A stretch of DNA of 7,253 bases. It comes from JBOFDK01 sp051650305. GTDB lineage: Bacteria; Bacillota; Clostridia; Lachnospirales; Cellulosilyticaceae. Below, one piece after another: positions 1-6,235 of the stretch (its first letter is position 1; each line of letters opens with the position of its first letter). The notes beneath the pieces are model-generated. The model saw only the letters and a program-made list of their open reading frames with translations. It made no database searches and was not told the DNA's origin. The stretch is taken from assembly GCA_051650305.1 (NCBI GenBank), contig JBOFIT010000072.1, positions 1-7,253 on the forward strand. The letters are read 5' to 3'. Position numbers and translations under genes: made by a program.

Positions 1-171
1 TACTATCCTCAAGCCATCACCACATGGACTCAGGATTCTCCTTCTTACTGTGAGGTTCAGCATACCCTTACTAGCCTTAGTCACCCTTCCTTTTGCTGTC
101 CTTCTTACGAGCAGTGTGTCACGCCTGCCTTACCTTGGAGTGGGCGTTCTATTGAACAAGTCTTTGCATAA
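1..171 (+). CDS. C-terminal end of an unidentified Cys-rich protein (5'-truncated by window)
   Basis: The first reading frame is open from base 1 to a TAA at 169-171 and gives 56 residues ending ...WSGRSIEQVFA. The stop lies one base before a strong terminator stem, which supports this frame as the real 3' end of a gene. The fragment has four cysteines: one near residue 23, then a CC pair followed by a fifth-position-spaced Cys (SFCCPSYEQC), so metal binding or disulfides are possible. I do not recognise the family. It does not match the Cys spacing of MutY or endonuclease III. Frame 2 is also open through this stretch (to about 200), giving a hydrophobic peptide, but it runs through the terminator and uses more rare codons (agg, ata, cta), so I prefer frame 1. 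The minus-strand frames are closed by stops. Confidence 0.5.
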   Translation, partial: YYPQAITTWTQDSPSYCEVQHTLTSLSHPSFCCPSYEQCVTPALPWSGRSIEQVFA

Positions 172-172
172 G

Positions 173-219
173 AAAAAGAGTTGGTACATCATGACTTGAT
201 GACTGTACCAACTCTTTTT
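173..219. terminator. Bidirectional intrinsic terminator between convergent genes
   Basis: The arms 173-187 (AAAAAGAGTTGGTAC) and 205-219 are perfectly complementary over 15 bp around a 17-nt loop, which itself holds a small TCAT/ATGA stem. The A-run on one side and T-run on the other make it work in both directions. It starts right after the stop of the left-edge gene (+) and lies just downstream of the pheT stop at 230 (-), so it should end both transcripts. Confidence 0.88.
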
Positions 220-229
220 GCTTTCTTTA

Positions 230-2617
230 TTATTGCTCTCTTAATTTTGCCCCTACGTTCATTTCAAGGCCATTAAGGATTTTCTTCATTACTTTTTGGA
301 TTTCTTCATCTGTAAGTGTACGGTCTTCTGCTCTGAATACAAGGTTGTATGCCACAGATTTGTACCCTTCTTCGATTTGCTTACCTTGGTAAACGTCGAA
401 GAGTTCTACTTTTTCTAAAAGTTTTCCACCGCGTTGTGCGATACTCTTCTCGATATCCCCAACTAATGTGTCTACTGTGACTAACATCGCGATATCTCTA
501 GATGTCGCTGGGAATTTTGGTAATGCTTTGTAACTTGGTGCACGGTCGATGGCATCTAGCATCATTTGAAGGTCAAGCTCTGCCACATAGACTTTCGCAT
601 CAATGCCGTAGTTTTTCGCTACTTGTGGATGCACTTCACCGAAGAAGCCTGCTTCTTTACCAGCAATCACAAGGTTCGCTGTACGTCCTGGATGCATAAA
701 GCAAGTCTCTGTATTTCTTGTTACTTCCCACTTCTTGATATTAAGAGACTCCATAAGTGCCTCTACTAAACCTTTAAGTGTGAAGAAATCTGCATCTTTG
801 CCATACATAGCAACTGTAAGCTTCTTGATTTCTTTTGGTACGCCTTCACTTTGCTTTTCGTATACTTTACCGATTTCATAAAGGTAAGCAGACTCATTTC
901 TACGATTGTAGTTAGTAGCAAGTGATGTCATCATACCGCCAAGTGTTGTGGTACGCATGATACTGAAGTCTTCCCCAAGTGGGTTTGTGATTGTTAGGAC
1001 ATCACGAAGTTTGCTATCTGCTGGTATCATCAGCTTGTCGAATACTTTTGGACTTTCGAATGTATAGGTAAGTGCACCATGTACACCATTGCCTGCAAGT
1101 AATTTACGGATTTGATCGACTGTATTTTGCTCGAAAGTTTTGTGCCCTACTGTAGGCTCACCTTTTTCAAGTGTTACAGGGATTTTATCGTAGCCGTAAA
1201 GTCTAGCTACCTCTTCTGCAAGGTCTGCCATCATCGTTACATCAGGTCTGAATGTAGGCACTGTCACTGTTTTTGCAGCTGTATCTACTTGGAAGTCTAC
1301 GCTTGTAAGGAAGCTTACAAATGTTTCTTCTGTGATTGTAATACCGATGAAGTTGTTGATCCATGTAAGATCATAAGGAATCGTGATTGCTTCACGCTTC
1401 ACTGGATAAACATCTACAACACCTGCTACCACATCCCCAGCTTGTGTCATATTGATAAGCTGTGCTGCACGCTCTAAAGCAAGTGTGATATTGTTCGGAT
1501 CAAGGCCTTTTACGTATTTTTTAGATGAGTCACTTGAGATACCAAGTTTCTTAGATGTTTGACGTACATTGTAACCATTGAAGTTTGCACATTCAAAGAG
1601 AATAGTTGTTGTCTCTTCAGTTACTTTTGTCTCTTCACCACCCATAACACCAGCGATAGCTACTGGACGCTTCGCATCTGCAATTACAAGCATTGTGTCA
1701 TCAAGTTCTACTTCTTCACCAAGTAAAGTAAGCATTTTCTCACCTTTAACAGCGCGTCTTGCTACTACTTTATGGCCTTCTAATTTATCGTAGTCAAAAG
1801 CATGCATTGGTTGACCGAATTCAAGAAGCATGTAGTTTGTGATATCTACGATGTTATTGATTGGACGAAGTCCAGCCGAACGTATACGGTCTGCTAACCA
1901 TTTTGGTGATGGACCTACTTTTACATTCTTGATGATTCTTGCTGCGTAGCGTGGGCAAAGGTCAGTCGCTTCGATCTCTACTTCTGCCATAGCACTTGCA
2001 TCACCTGCTACTTCTTCTACTTTAATCTCTGGGAAGTTAAAAGTCTGACCAAAAGTAGCTGCTGCTTCTCTAGCAATCCCTAGGATGCTGAAGCAGTCTG
2101 GTCTATTTGATGTGATTTCGTATTCTACCACTTGCTCGCCAAGGCCGAAGTGTGCCTTCACACATTTGCCAAGAGGCATCTCATTATGGAAGATGTATAC
2201 ACCATCATGTGGTGCATCTTCGATTTCTGTTTCTTCAAAGCCTAATTCTTCTACTGAACAGAACATCCCTTGTGATTCAACGCCACGAAGTTTACCTGTT
2301 TTAATCTTTAAGTCGTTTGCAAGTGTCGCACCATTAAGTGCTACTGGTACCACGTCATTTAAGTTAACGTTTGCAGCTGCTGTTACGATTTGAAGTGGTG
2401 TTTCCTCTCCGATATCTACTTGCATCACACGAAGACGCTCTGCATCTGGGTGAGGTGCTACTTCGATAATTTTTCCTGCTACTACTTTTGTAATTTCTTT
2501 TCCTGATTCTTCTACTGTTTCTACTTTTGAACCAGACATTGTCATGCCATCTATATAAGTGTTGATATCCATATCTAAATCAACGTATTGTTTAAGCCAA
2601 GACATAGGTACATTCAT
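230..2617 (-). CDS. pheT: Phenylalanine--tRNA ligase beta subunit
   Basis: This is the beta subunit of the cytosolic (alpha-beta)2 phenylalanyl-tRNA synthetase, which charges tRNA-Phe. The 795 residues match the usual full-length bacterial PheT. Visible domains in order: N-terminal B1 region; EMAP-like tRNA-binding domain about 40-150 (KVVAGKIIEVAPHPDAERL); B3/B4 editing region about 165-370, including EITSNRPDCFSILGIAREAA, GQPMHAFDYDKL and IAGVMGG; B5 about 400-475; catalytic-like core about 480-690 (TITNPLGEDFSIMRTTTLGG); and a C-terminal FDX-ACB anticodon-binding domain about 700-795, starting at PKFPATSRDIAML. The B3/B4 segment that is often SSEAS.RFERGVDP reads SSDSSKKYVKGLDP here, a conservative variant. 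The ATG at 2617 is preceded by an AAAGGAAG Shine-Dalgarno about 8 nt upstream. It follows pheS by 52 nt with no terminator, so the two form an operon under the T-box upstream of pheS. No frameshift or missing domain is seen. Confidence 0.98.
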   Translation of the reverse strand: MNVPMSWLKQYVDLDMDINTYIDGMTMSGSKVETVEESGKEITKVVAGKIIEVAPHPDAERLRVMQVDIGEETPLQIVTAAANVNLNDVVPVALNGATLANDLKIKTGKLRGVESQGMFCSVEELGFEETEIEDAPHDGVYIFHNEMPLGKCVKAHFGLGEQVVEYEITSNRPDCFSILGIAREAAATFGQTFNFPEIKVEEVAGDASAMAEVEIEATDLCPRYAARIIKNVKVGPSPKWLADRIRSAGLRPINNIVDITNYMLLEFGQPMHAFDYDKLEGHKVVARRAVKGEKMLTLLGEEVELDDTMLVIADAKRPVAIAGVMGGEETKVTEETTTILFECANFNGYNVRQTSKKLGISSDSSKKYVKGLDPNNITLALERAAQLINMTQAGDVVAGVVDVYPVKREAITIPYDLTWINNFIGITITEETFVSFLTSVDFQVDTAAKTVTVPTFRPDVTMMADLAEEVARLYGYDKIPVTLEKGEPTVGHKTFEQNTVDQIRKLLAGNGVHGALTYTFESPKVFDKLMIPADSKLRDVLTITNPLGEDFSIMRTTTLGGMMTSLATNYNRRNESAYLYEIGKVYEKQSEGVPKEIKKLTVAMYGKDADFFTLKGLVEALMESLNIKKWEVTRNTETCFMHPGRTANLVIAGKEAGFFGEVHPQVAKNYGIDAKVYVAELDLQMMLDAIDRAPSYKALPKFPATSRDIAMLVTVDTLVGDIEKSIAQRGGKLLEKVELFDVYQGKQIEEGYKSVAYNLVFRAEDRTLTDEEIQKVMKKILNGLEMNVGAKLREQ

Positions 2618-2669
2618 TTTTCTACTTCCTTTCTCTTTTCACTTTTCTATCTATTTAAAGGTGTGTTTT

Positions 2670-3689
2670 TTAGAATTGAGATAAAAATCTAACGTCATTC
2701 TCGTAGAATAGACGAAGGTCATTAATATCGTATTTAAGCATTGTCAGACGCTCAAGTCCCATACCAAATGCAAAGCCTTGGTATTCTGTAGGGTCGATAC
2801 CAGCCATCTCTAATACTTTTGGATGTACCATACCGCATCCTAGTACTTCAATCCAGCCTGAACCTTTACATACGTTACAACCTTTACCACCACACATAAC
2901 GCAAGTTACATCCACTTCTGCACTTGGCTCTGTGAATGGGAAGTAGTGTGGACGGAATTTCACTTGTACTTTATCGCCGAAGAATGACTTGGCAAACTCA
3001 GCAAGAGCACCTTTTAGGTCACCAAATGTGATGTTCTTATCGATAACAAGACCTTCGATTTGGTGGAAGATTGGTGAATGTGTCGCATCTGGCTCATCTG
3101 AACGGTATACACGACCTGGTGCTACCATACGGATTGGTGGCTTTTGCTTCTCCATGGTGTGTACTTGTACTGGTGATGTCGCTGTACGAAGTACAAGCTC
3201 TGGTGAGAAGTAGAAAGTATCTTGCTCATCACGTGCTGGATGCTCTTCGCCTAAGTTTAAGGCATCGAAGTTATAGTATGCTGTCTCTACTTCTCTACCT
3301 TCTATGATTTCATATCCCATACCGATAAAGATATTTTGTACTTCTTCTAAAGTCTTTAAGAGTGGGTGCATATGCCCTTCTGGAAGTTTCTTCCCTGGCA
3401 TCGTTACATCGATGATTTCCTCTTGAAGTTTTGCATTTTGTGCTGCCATTTCAAGGGTTTCTTTCTTTGCCCCGATTTCTGTTTCGATAAGCTCACGTAC
3501 CTCATTTGCAAGCTGACCAATCACAGGTCTTTCTTCATTACTTAAGTCCTTCATTCCACGAAGAACGGCTGTAAGCTCACCTTTTTTACCTGTATATTGT
3601 ACACGTAAATCTTCTAATACCTTAAGGTTATCTGCTGCTTGAATGGCTTCAAGGGCAGTTGCTTTAATTTGTTGTAATTTTTCTTTCAT
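2670..3689 (-). CDS. pheS: Phenylalanine--tRNA ligase alpha subunit
   Basis: This is the catalytic class II alpha subunit of phenylalanyl-tRNA synthetase, the partner of PheT. The 339 residues match the normal family length. An N-terminal coiled coil that binds tRNA (about 1-90) is followed by the catalytic core: motif 1 around 108-134, motif 2 at 192-213 (GRVYRSDEPDATHSP, then FHQIEG), the FPFTEPSAEVDV strand at 250-261, and motif 3 at 305-318 (GFAFGMGLERLTML). Ala307 in GFAFG corresponds to the residue of E. coli PheS (Ala294) that sets the size of the Phe pocket, so specificity looks standard. Four cysteines spaced C-x2-C-x4-C-x2-C (263, 266, 271, 274) form the small knuckle common in bacterial PheS. 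I chose the ATG at 3689 because an AAAGGAG Shine-Dalgarno lies at 3698-3704 with 8-nt spacing and the protein then starts MKEKLQQIK as in homologues. The frame stays open to 3785, but that extension translates the T-box terminator and is not coding. Confidence 0.98.
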   Translation of the reverse strand: MKEKLQQIKATALEAIQAADNLKVLEDLRVQYTGKKGELTAVLRGMKDLSNEERPVIGQLANEVRELIETEIGAKKETLEMAAQNAKLQEEIIDVTMPGKKLPEGHMHPLLKTLEEVQNIFIGMGYEIIEGREVETAYYNFDALNLGEEHPARDEQDTFYFSPELVLRTATSPVQVHTMEKQKPPIRMVAPGRVYRSDEPDATHSPIFHQIEGLVIDKNITFGDLKGALAEFAKSFFGDKVQVKFRPHYFPFTEPSAEVDVTCVMCGGKGCNVCKGSGWIEVLGCGMVHPKVLEMAGIDPTEYQGFAFGMGLERLTMLKYDINDLRLFYENDVRFLSQF

Positions 3690-3697
3690 TACACTTT

Positions 3698-3704
3698 CTC
3701 CTTT
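3698..3704 (-). promoter_or_regulatory. Ribosome binding site that fixes the pheS start
   Basis: AAAGGAG on the minus strand, 8 nt before the ATG at 3689. It shows that translation begins here, not at the ATG inside the T-box element 32 codons upstream. Confidence 0.85.
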
Positions 3705-3733
3705 CTTTTTGTCACCTTGTTTGTAGAATAAAA

Positions 3734-3767
3734 TAAAAAAACTCCGTCCCCAAAAAAGGGACGAAGT
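3734..3767 (-). terminator. T-box-controlled attenuator
   Basis: On the minus strand ACTTCGTCCC pairs with GGGACGGAGT (3767-3758 with 3750-3741; 10 bp with one U-G pair), followed by a run of seven T. The CGTCCC half is the segment that would otherwise pair with the GGG upstream of the T-box core to form the antiterminator, so the two structures are mutually exclusive. Confidence 0.9.
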
Positions 3768-3975
3768 ATAACTCCGCGGTACCACCCAAATTCTTATGTT
3801 CTCATAAGCACTTGTTAGCTATAACGCGCTACCGGTACTTCCTACTTATTTCAAAAGTACAGCTCCAATGTGAAATTCACTTTCTTGCAGTGCCTAAAGG
3901 TACTTTCAGCCAACGATACCTTCTCTCTTTAAGGGTACAAAATAGCTACTGTGCATTTTCTTTGCTATTTGACAT
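3734..3975 (-). ncRNA. T-box riboswitch leader of pheST (tRNA-Phe sensing)
   Basis: This untranslated leader should read the charging state of tRNA-Phe and allow pheST transcription when tRNA-Phe is uncharged. In minus-strand order it shows the T-box hallmarks: an AAAGAGAGAAGG element, a GTTGGCTGAAAG segment bracketed by complementary AAGGTA/TACCTT arms (distal stem I), a GAA-T-TTC-A specifier-loop sequence, and then the T-box core GGGTGGTACCGCGGAG at 3787-3772, which contains TGGTACCGCG that pairs with the tRNA acceptor end. An intrinsic terminator follows. I assign the specifier codon as UUC (Phe) at 3874-3872, followed by A; this matches the downstream gene. I did not fully resolve the base helix of stem I, so the 5' boundary near 3975 is approximate and derives from the promoter position. 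Confidence 0.93.
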
Positions 3976-3985
3976 ATTCTAACCT

Positions 3986-4411
3986 TTATTTTACTATACA
4001 ATCCCTCATTGTCAAGCTAAAAAGTCGCTCTTCAATCTTCATAGCTGCCAAAATAGCTTCGATGCAACTTTCACCGTAGTGAATGACGTCATATTTCGTC
4101 AGTGTCATCCCTTCATCAAAGCATCTCCAGTAATGCTCAAAATACTGATAATACATACGACTTAGGCCATGTAAACGATAAATCTGCTGAATGTCCTTTC
4201 TATAATAAGTAGCATCCCATTCATCCAGTATTTCTTCTTCTTTCGGAAAATGATAATCCAATATATTGACTAGTATAAAGCCCCGAGCAATCTCTACCAT
4301 CACACGGTCTACTTGACCCACGGTAGCTAATGCCTGCATCTCTACTTTTAGTTCGCGAAGTACATCTTTTATAATACGGTGGTCTGTCTGTACAAAAGTC
4401 ATATCCCTCAT
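3986..4411 (-). CDS. Hemerythrin-like helical protein, degenerate ligand set (putative)
   Basis: A soluble, mostly helical 141-residue protein with no signal peptide or membrane segment. The pattern resembles a hemerythrin/HHE cation-binding four-helix bundle: TDHRIIKDVLREL in helix 1 (His11), YHFPKEEEIL in helix 2 (His54, Glu58), YRLHGLSRMYYQYFEHYW in helix 3 (His81) and AAMKIEERLF in helix 4 (Glu127/128). In canonical hemerythrins helix 3 carries HxxxH and helix 4 an HxxxE/D; here those positions read H81...R85 and M124...E128, so two iron ligands appear to be missing. His93 or His111 might compensate, or the protein may no longer bind a di-iron centre. The start at 4411 is supported by AAAGGAG with 6-nt spacing; a second ATG three codons later is less well placed. 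It lies upstream of pheST on the same strand with no terminator between. The family call comes only from pattern resemblance and no specific function can be given. Confidence 0.6.
   Translation of the reverse strand: MRDMTFVQTDHRIIKDVLRELKVEMQALATVGQVDRVMVEIARGFILVNILDYHFPKEEEILDEWDATYYRKDIQQIYRLHGLSRMYYQYFEHYWRCFDEGMTLTKYDVIHYGESCIEAILAAMKIEERLFSLTMRDCIVK
3988..4015 (-). promoter_or_regulatory. Sigma-A promoter of the pheST T-box transcript
   Basis: On the minus strand a perfect -35 TTGACA (4015-4010) is followed after 16 bp by TAAAAT (3993-3988), five of six matches to the -10 consensus. Transcription would begin near 3980, just ahead of the T-box leader. The whole promoter lies inside the last codons of the upstream 141-aa gene, the -35 covering codons for Leu-Thr and the -10 covering the Lys codon and stop. 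Confidence 0.75.
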
Positions 4412-4493
4412 ACTGCTCTCCTTTATGCCTATTTGTCTTACATTATTGCCAAAAAAGACGGGATTTTATCACTTTTTTCAGTTTTTCGTACAC

Positions 4494-4522
4494 TTGTCAA
4501 GCTAATGCCTTTCATGTATGAT
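4494..4522 (+). promoter_or_regulatory. Sigma-A promoter of the phosphofructokinase gene
   Basis: TTGTCA (4494-4499), a 17-bp spacer and TATGAT (4517-4522), each one mismatch from consensus. The predicted start near 4529 gives a leader of about 50 nt before the ATG at 4580. I see no riboswitch or clear operator in this leader. Confidence 0.72.
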
Positions 4523-4564
4523 TGTAGAGGACATAAAACACGAACTTTTAAGACATCTATATTC

Positions 4565-4571
4565 AAGGAGG
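4565..4571 (+). promoter_or_regulatory. Ribosome binding site that fixes the phosphofructokinase start
   Basis: AAGGAGG with 8-nt spacing to the ATG at 4580. It excludes the longer open frame from 4379, whose extra 67 codons overlap the divergent gene and this gene's own promoter. Confidence 0.88.
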
Positions 4572-4579
4572 ATTTTGCA

Positions 4580-5836
4580 ATGCTTACTACACACAACTGT
4601 ATCATCGGACAATCGGGAGGCCCTACTGTTGCTATTAACGCATCCCTTAGCGGTGTACTCCAAGGTATACTTGAAAATAAATCTTACGGAAAAGTTTACG
4701 GTATGGTCAACGGTATCGAAGGCCTACTCCAAGGTAAACACTTAAATTTATCTGAGACTTTTAACACTCAAGAATCTTGTGACAAACTCGCAATCACACC
4801 TGCTATGTACTTAGGCTCATGCCGTTTCAAACTTCCCCATCATACCGTCGCACCTGACATTTACCAATCACTCTTTCAATTCTTTGATACCCATAATATA
4901 AAAACCATTTTTTATATCGGTGGTAATGACTCTATGGACACAGTTGTCAAACTTTCCGCTTACGCAAAAGAAAATAACCTTGATATTAATGTAATAGGTA
5001 TTCCCAAAACAATCGATAACGATCTACCAGTAACCGACCATACTCCTGGCTTTGGTAGTGCCGCAAAATTCGTAGCTACGACGATGCTTGAAATCGCTCA
5101 TGATACGTACATTTATAATATTCCTTCTGTAACAATCGTAGAAATTATGGGACGTAATGCCGGATGGCTTACTGCTGCTAGTGCACTTGCTCGTCGCGAG
5201 TACTCTCCTTGCCCAGACCTTATCTACTTACCAGAAGCGCCTTTCTGCATGGATGCTTTTGTCGCTTCTATTAAAGAACTTCAAAAGACACGTAAAAATA
5301 TCATCGTTGCTGTCTCTGAAGGTATTAAAGACAAAGATGGTAACTACATCTCAGCAACTTCTCATGCCGTAGATGCTTTCGGTCACAAACAACTTTGTGG
5401 TGCTGGTAAAACCCTTGAGAACCACTTAAAAGCTACCCTTGGTTGTAAAGTACGTTCGGTTGAACTTAATGTTCTTCAGCGTTCTGCAGCACATATAGCT
5501 TCTAAGACAGATATCGATGAAGCTATCCTTATCGGTAAAGAAGCGAGCAAACGTGGTGCACGTGGTGTTACAGGCGAAATGGTTTGCTATAAGCGTATGA
5601 GTAATGAACCTTACTACTGTGACATTATTTCTTATACGATCGAAGACATTGCAAACAAAGAAAAAGTCGTACCTCGTGAATGGATCAATGCCGCTGGTAA
5701 TGACGTCACTGATGAACTCATCACTTATATGCGTCCACTTATCCAAGGGGAGACTTTAGTAAGCTATGCAGACGGTGTACCTGCTTACTGCTCTATTGAG
5801 CACCTCAACACTAAAGGTTACTTTAAAGATAAATAA
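4580..5836 (+). CDS. pfp: 6-phosphofructokinase, pyrophosphate-dependent type
   Basis: A cytosolic glycolytic enzyme that interconverts fructose 6-phosphate and fructose 1,6-bisphosphate. The 418 residues are about 100 longer than the classic ATP enzyme (about 320) and close to the PPi-PFK of Thermotoga maritima type. Visible motifs: phosphate-donor loop GQSGGPTVAIN (10-20), GGNDS (114-118), the catalytic PKTIDND (142-148; Asp146 is the expected base), substrate-binding MGRNAGW (190-196), LPEAPF (217-222), VSEG (245-248), and LNVLQRS (296-302) matching the LGxxQRG region. Two residues known to mark pyrophosphate use are present: Asp117 where ATP enzymes have the second Gly of GGDGS, and Lys143 where they have Gly in PGTIDND. 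The first Asp of GGDGS is Asn116 here. Donor choice (PPi versus ATP or polyphosphate) is inferred from these residues. The gene has its own promoter and terminator, so it appears monocistronic. Confidence 0.93.
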   Translation: MLTTHNCIIGQSGGPTVAINASLSGVLQGILENKSYGKVYGMVNGIEGLLQGKHLNLSETFNTQESCDKLAITPAMYLGSCRFKLPHHTVAPDIYQSLFQFFDTHNIKTIFYIGGNDSMDTVVKLSAYAKENNLDINVIGIPKTIDNDLPVTDHTPGFGSAAKFVATTMLEIAHDTYIYNIPSVTIVEIMGRNAGWLTAASALARREYSPCPDLIYLPEAPFCMDAFVASIKELQKTRKNIIVAVSEGIKDKDGNYISATSHAVDAFGHKQLCGAGKTLENHLKATLGCKVRSVELNVLQRSAAHIASKTDIDEAILIGKEASKRGARGVTGEMVCYKRMSNEPYYCDIISYTIEDIANKEKVVPREWINAAGNDVTDELITYMRPLIQGETLVSYADGVPAYCSIEHLNTKGYFKDK

Positions 5837-5846
5837 GATTTACAAG

Positions 5847-5873
5847 AAAAAACGTGGTGCGCCACGTTTTTTT
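5847..5873 (+). terminator. Intrinsic terminator after phosphofructokinase
   Basis: AAAAAACGTGG (5847-5857) and CCACGTTTTTT (5862-5872) form a perfect 11-bp stem with a TGCG loop, followed by more T residues. It begins 11 nt after the stop codon and insulates the sdpRI-like operon downstream. The A/T symmetry could let it stop minus-strand transcription as well. Confidence 0.9.
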
Positions 5874-5889
5874 CTTTTCTAGACTTTAC

Positions 5890-5919
5890 TTGACAATTCA
5901 AAAATCTAAATGTTATTAT
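5890..5919 (+). promoter_or_regulatory. Sigma-A promoter of the sdpR-sdpI-like operon
   Basis: A perfect -35 TTGACA (5890-5895) followed by TATTAT (5914-5919) after 18 bp, or TTATTA (5913-5918) after 17 bp. The predicted transcription start is near 5926. The spacer and start region are covered by an inverted repeat. Confidence 0.75.
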
Positions 5920-5937
5920 CAACTTAGACATTTAGAT
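5904..5937. promoter_or_regulatory. Candidate SdpR-type operator (perfect inverted repeat)
   Basis: ATCTAAATGT (5904-5913) and ACATTTAGAT (5928-5937) are exact reverse complements separated by 14 bp, with centres 24 bp apart. The left half sits in the -35/-10 spacer and the right half at about +1 to +10, so a bound dimer or pair of dimers would block RNA polymerase. The dyad lies directly upstream of an ArsR-family gene, which suggests autorepression. The sequence shows the symmetry and position; the identity of the binding protein is inferred. Confidence 0.65.
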
Positions 5938-5966
5938 AAGTTTCTAATTAAAGGGAGGTTTTATAA

Positions 5967-6233
5967 GTGACACCTATTTTTAAAGCTTTATCTGACCCTT
6001 CTAGAAGACAAATCCTCCATTTACTCAAAAATGGTGATATGTCTGCGGGTGAAATTGCCGAACACTTCAATATGGCTAAGCCATCTATTAGTCATCACCT
6101 AAGTATTCTTAAGCAAGCAGACCTTGTCATCTCAGAAAAACAAGGCCAAAATATTATCTATTCACTTAATCTAACGACATTTCAAGATGCCGTTACATTC
6201 TTTTTTGACTTCTTAAATAAAGAGGAGGAATAA
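5967..6233 (+). CDS. sdpR: ArsR-family autorepressor, SdpR-like
   Basis: A minimal 88-residue winged-helix DNA-binding protein. It opens with FKALSDPSRRQILHLL (5-20), typical of ArsR repressors. The helix-turn-helix spans about 26-50, with recognition helix KPSISHHLSILKQA (38-51), and the wing is at 52-66 (DLVISEKQGQNIIYSL). There are no cysteines and no ArsR metal-binding motif, so it is not a metal sensor of the usual kind. Length, the DMSAGEIAEHFNMAKPSISHHL segment and the following SdpI-like gene all match Bacillus subtilis SdpR, which represses its own operon until its membrane partner SdpI captures it. The start is GTG, chosen because AAGGGAGG (5951-5958) lies 8 nt upstream and the protein begins exactly at the family's N-terminus. 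The stop is 2 bp before the next ATG, which points to coupled translation. Confidence 0.9.
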   Translation: MTPIFKALSDPSRRQILHLLKNGDMSAGEIAEHFNMAKPSISHHLSILKQADLVISEKQGQNIIYSLNLTTFQDAVTFFFDFLNKEEE

Positions 6234-6235
6234 TC

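Noticed and set aside
502..2393. Several plus-strand open frames of 65-121 codons opposite pheT.
   Set aside because: They are shadows of the well-supported pheT frame, with low-complexity or Cys-rich translations and no ribosome binding site that I could support.
4412..4500. A divergent promoter for the hemerythrin-like gene using the TTGACA at 4500-4495 on the minus strand.
   Set aside because: The nearest -10-like sequence (TGATAAAAT) is about 23 bp away, too far for a sigma-A promoter, and other combinations in the interval are weak. The gene's promoter remains unassigned.
4009..4505. A 12-bp direct repeat TTGTCAAGCTAA at 4009-4020 and 4494-4505, flanking the hemerythrin-like gene.
   Set aside because: In a window of about 7.2 kb roughly one to two 12-mer pairs are expected by chance, and both copies overlap -35 elements rich in TTGNCAA. 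There are no inverted ends or transposase, so it is not a mobile element boundary.
4379..4579. A 67-codon N-terminal extension of the phosphofructokinase.
   Set aside because: It overlaps the divergent gene and the promoter, lacks a ribosome binding site, and precedes the conserved family N-terminus.
5426..5746. A 106-codon open frame antisense to the phosphofructokinase gene.
   Set aside because: It lies wholly inside a conserved coding region, has no recognisable domain, and is explained as a shadow frame.
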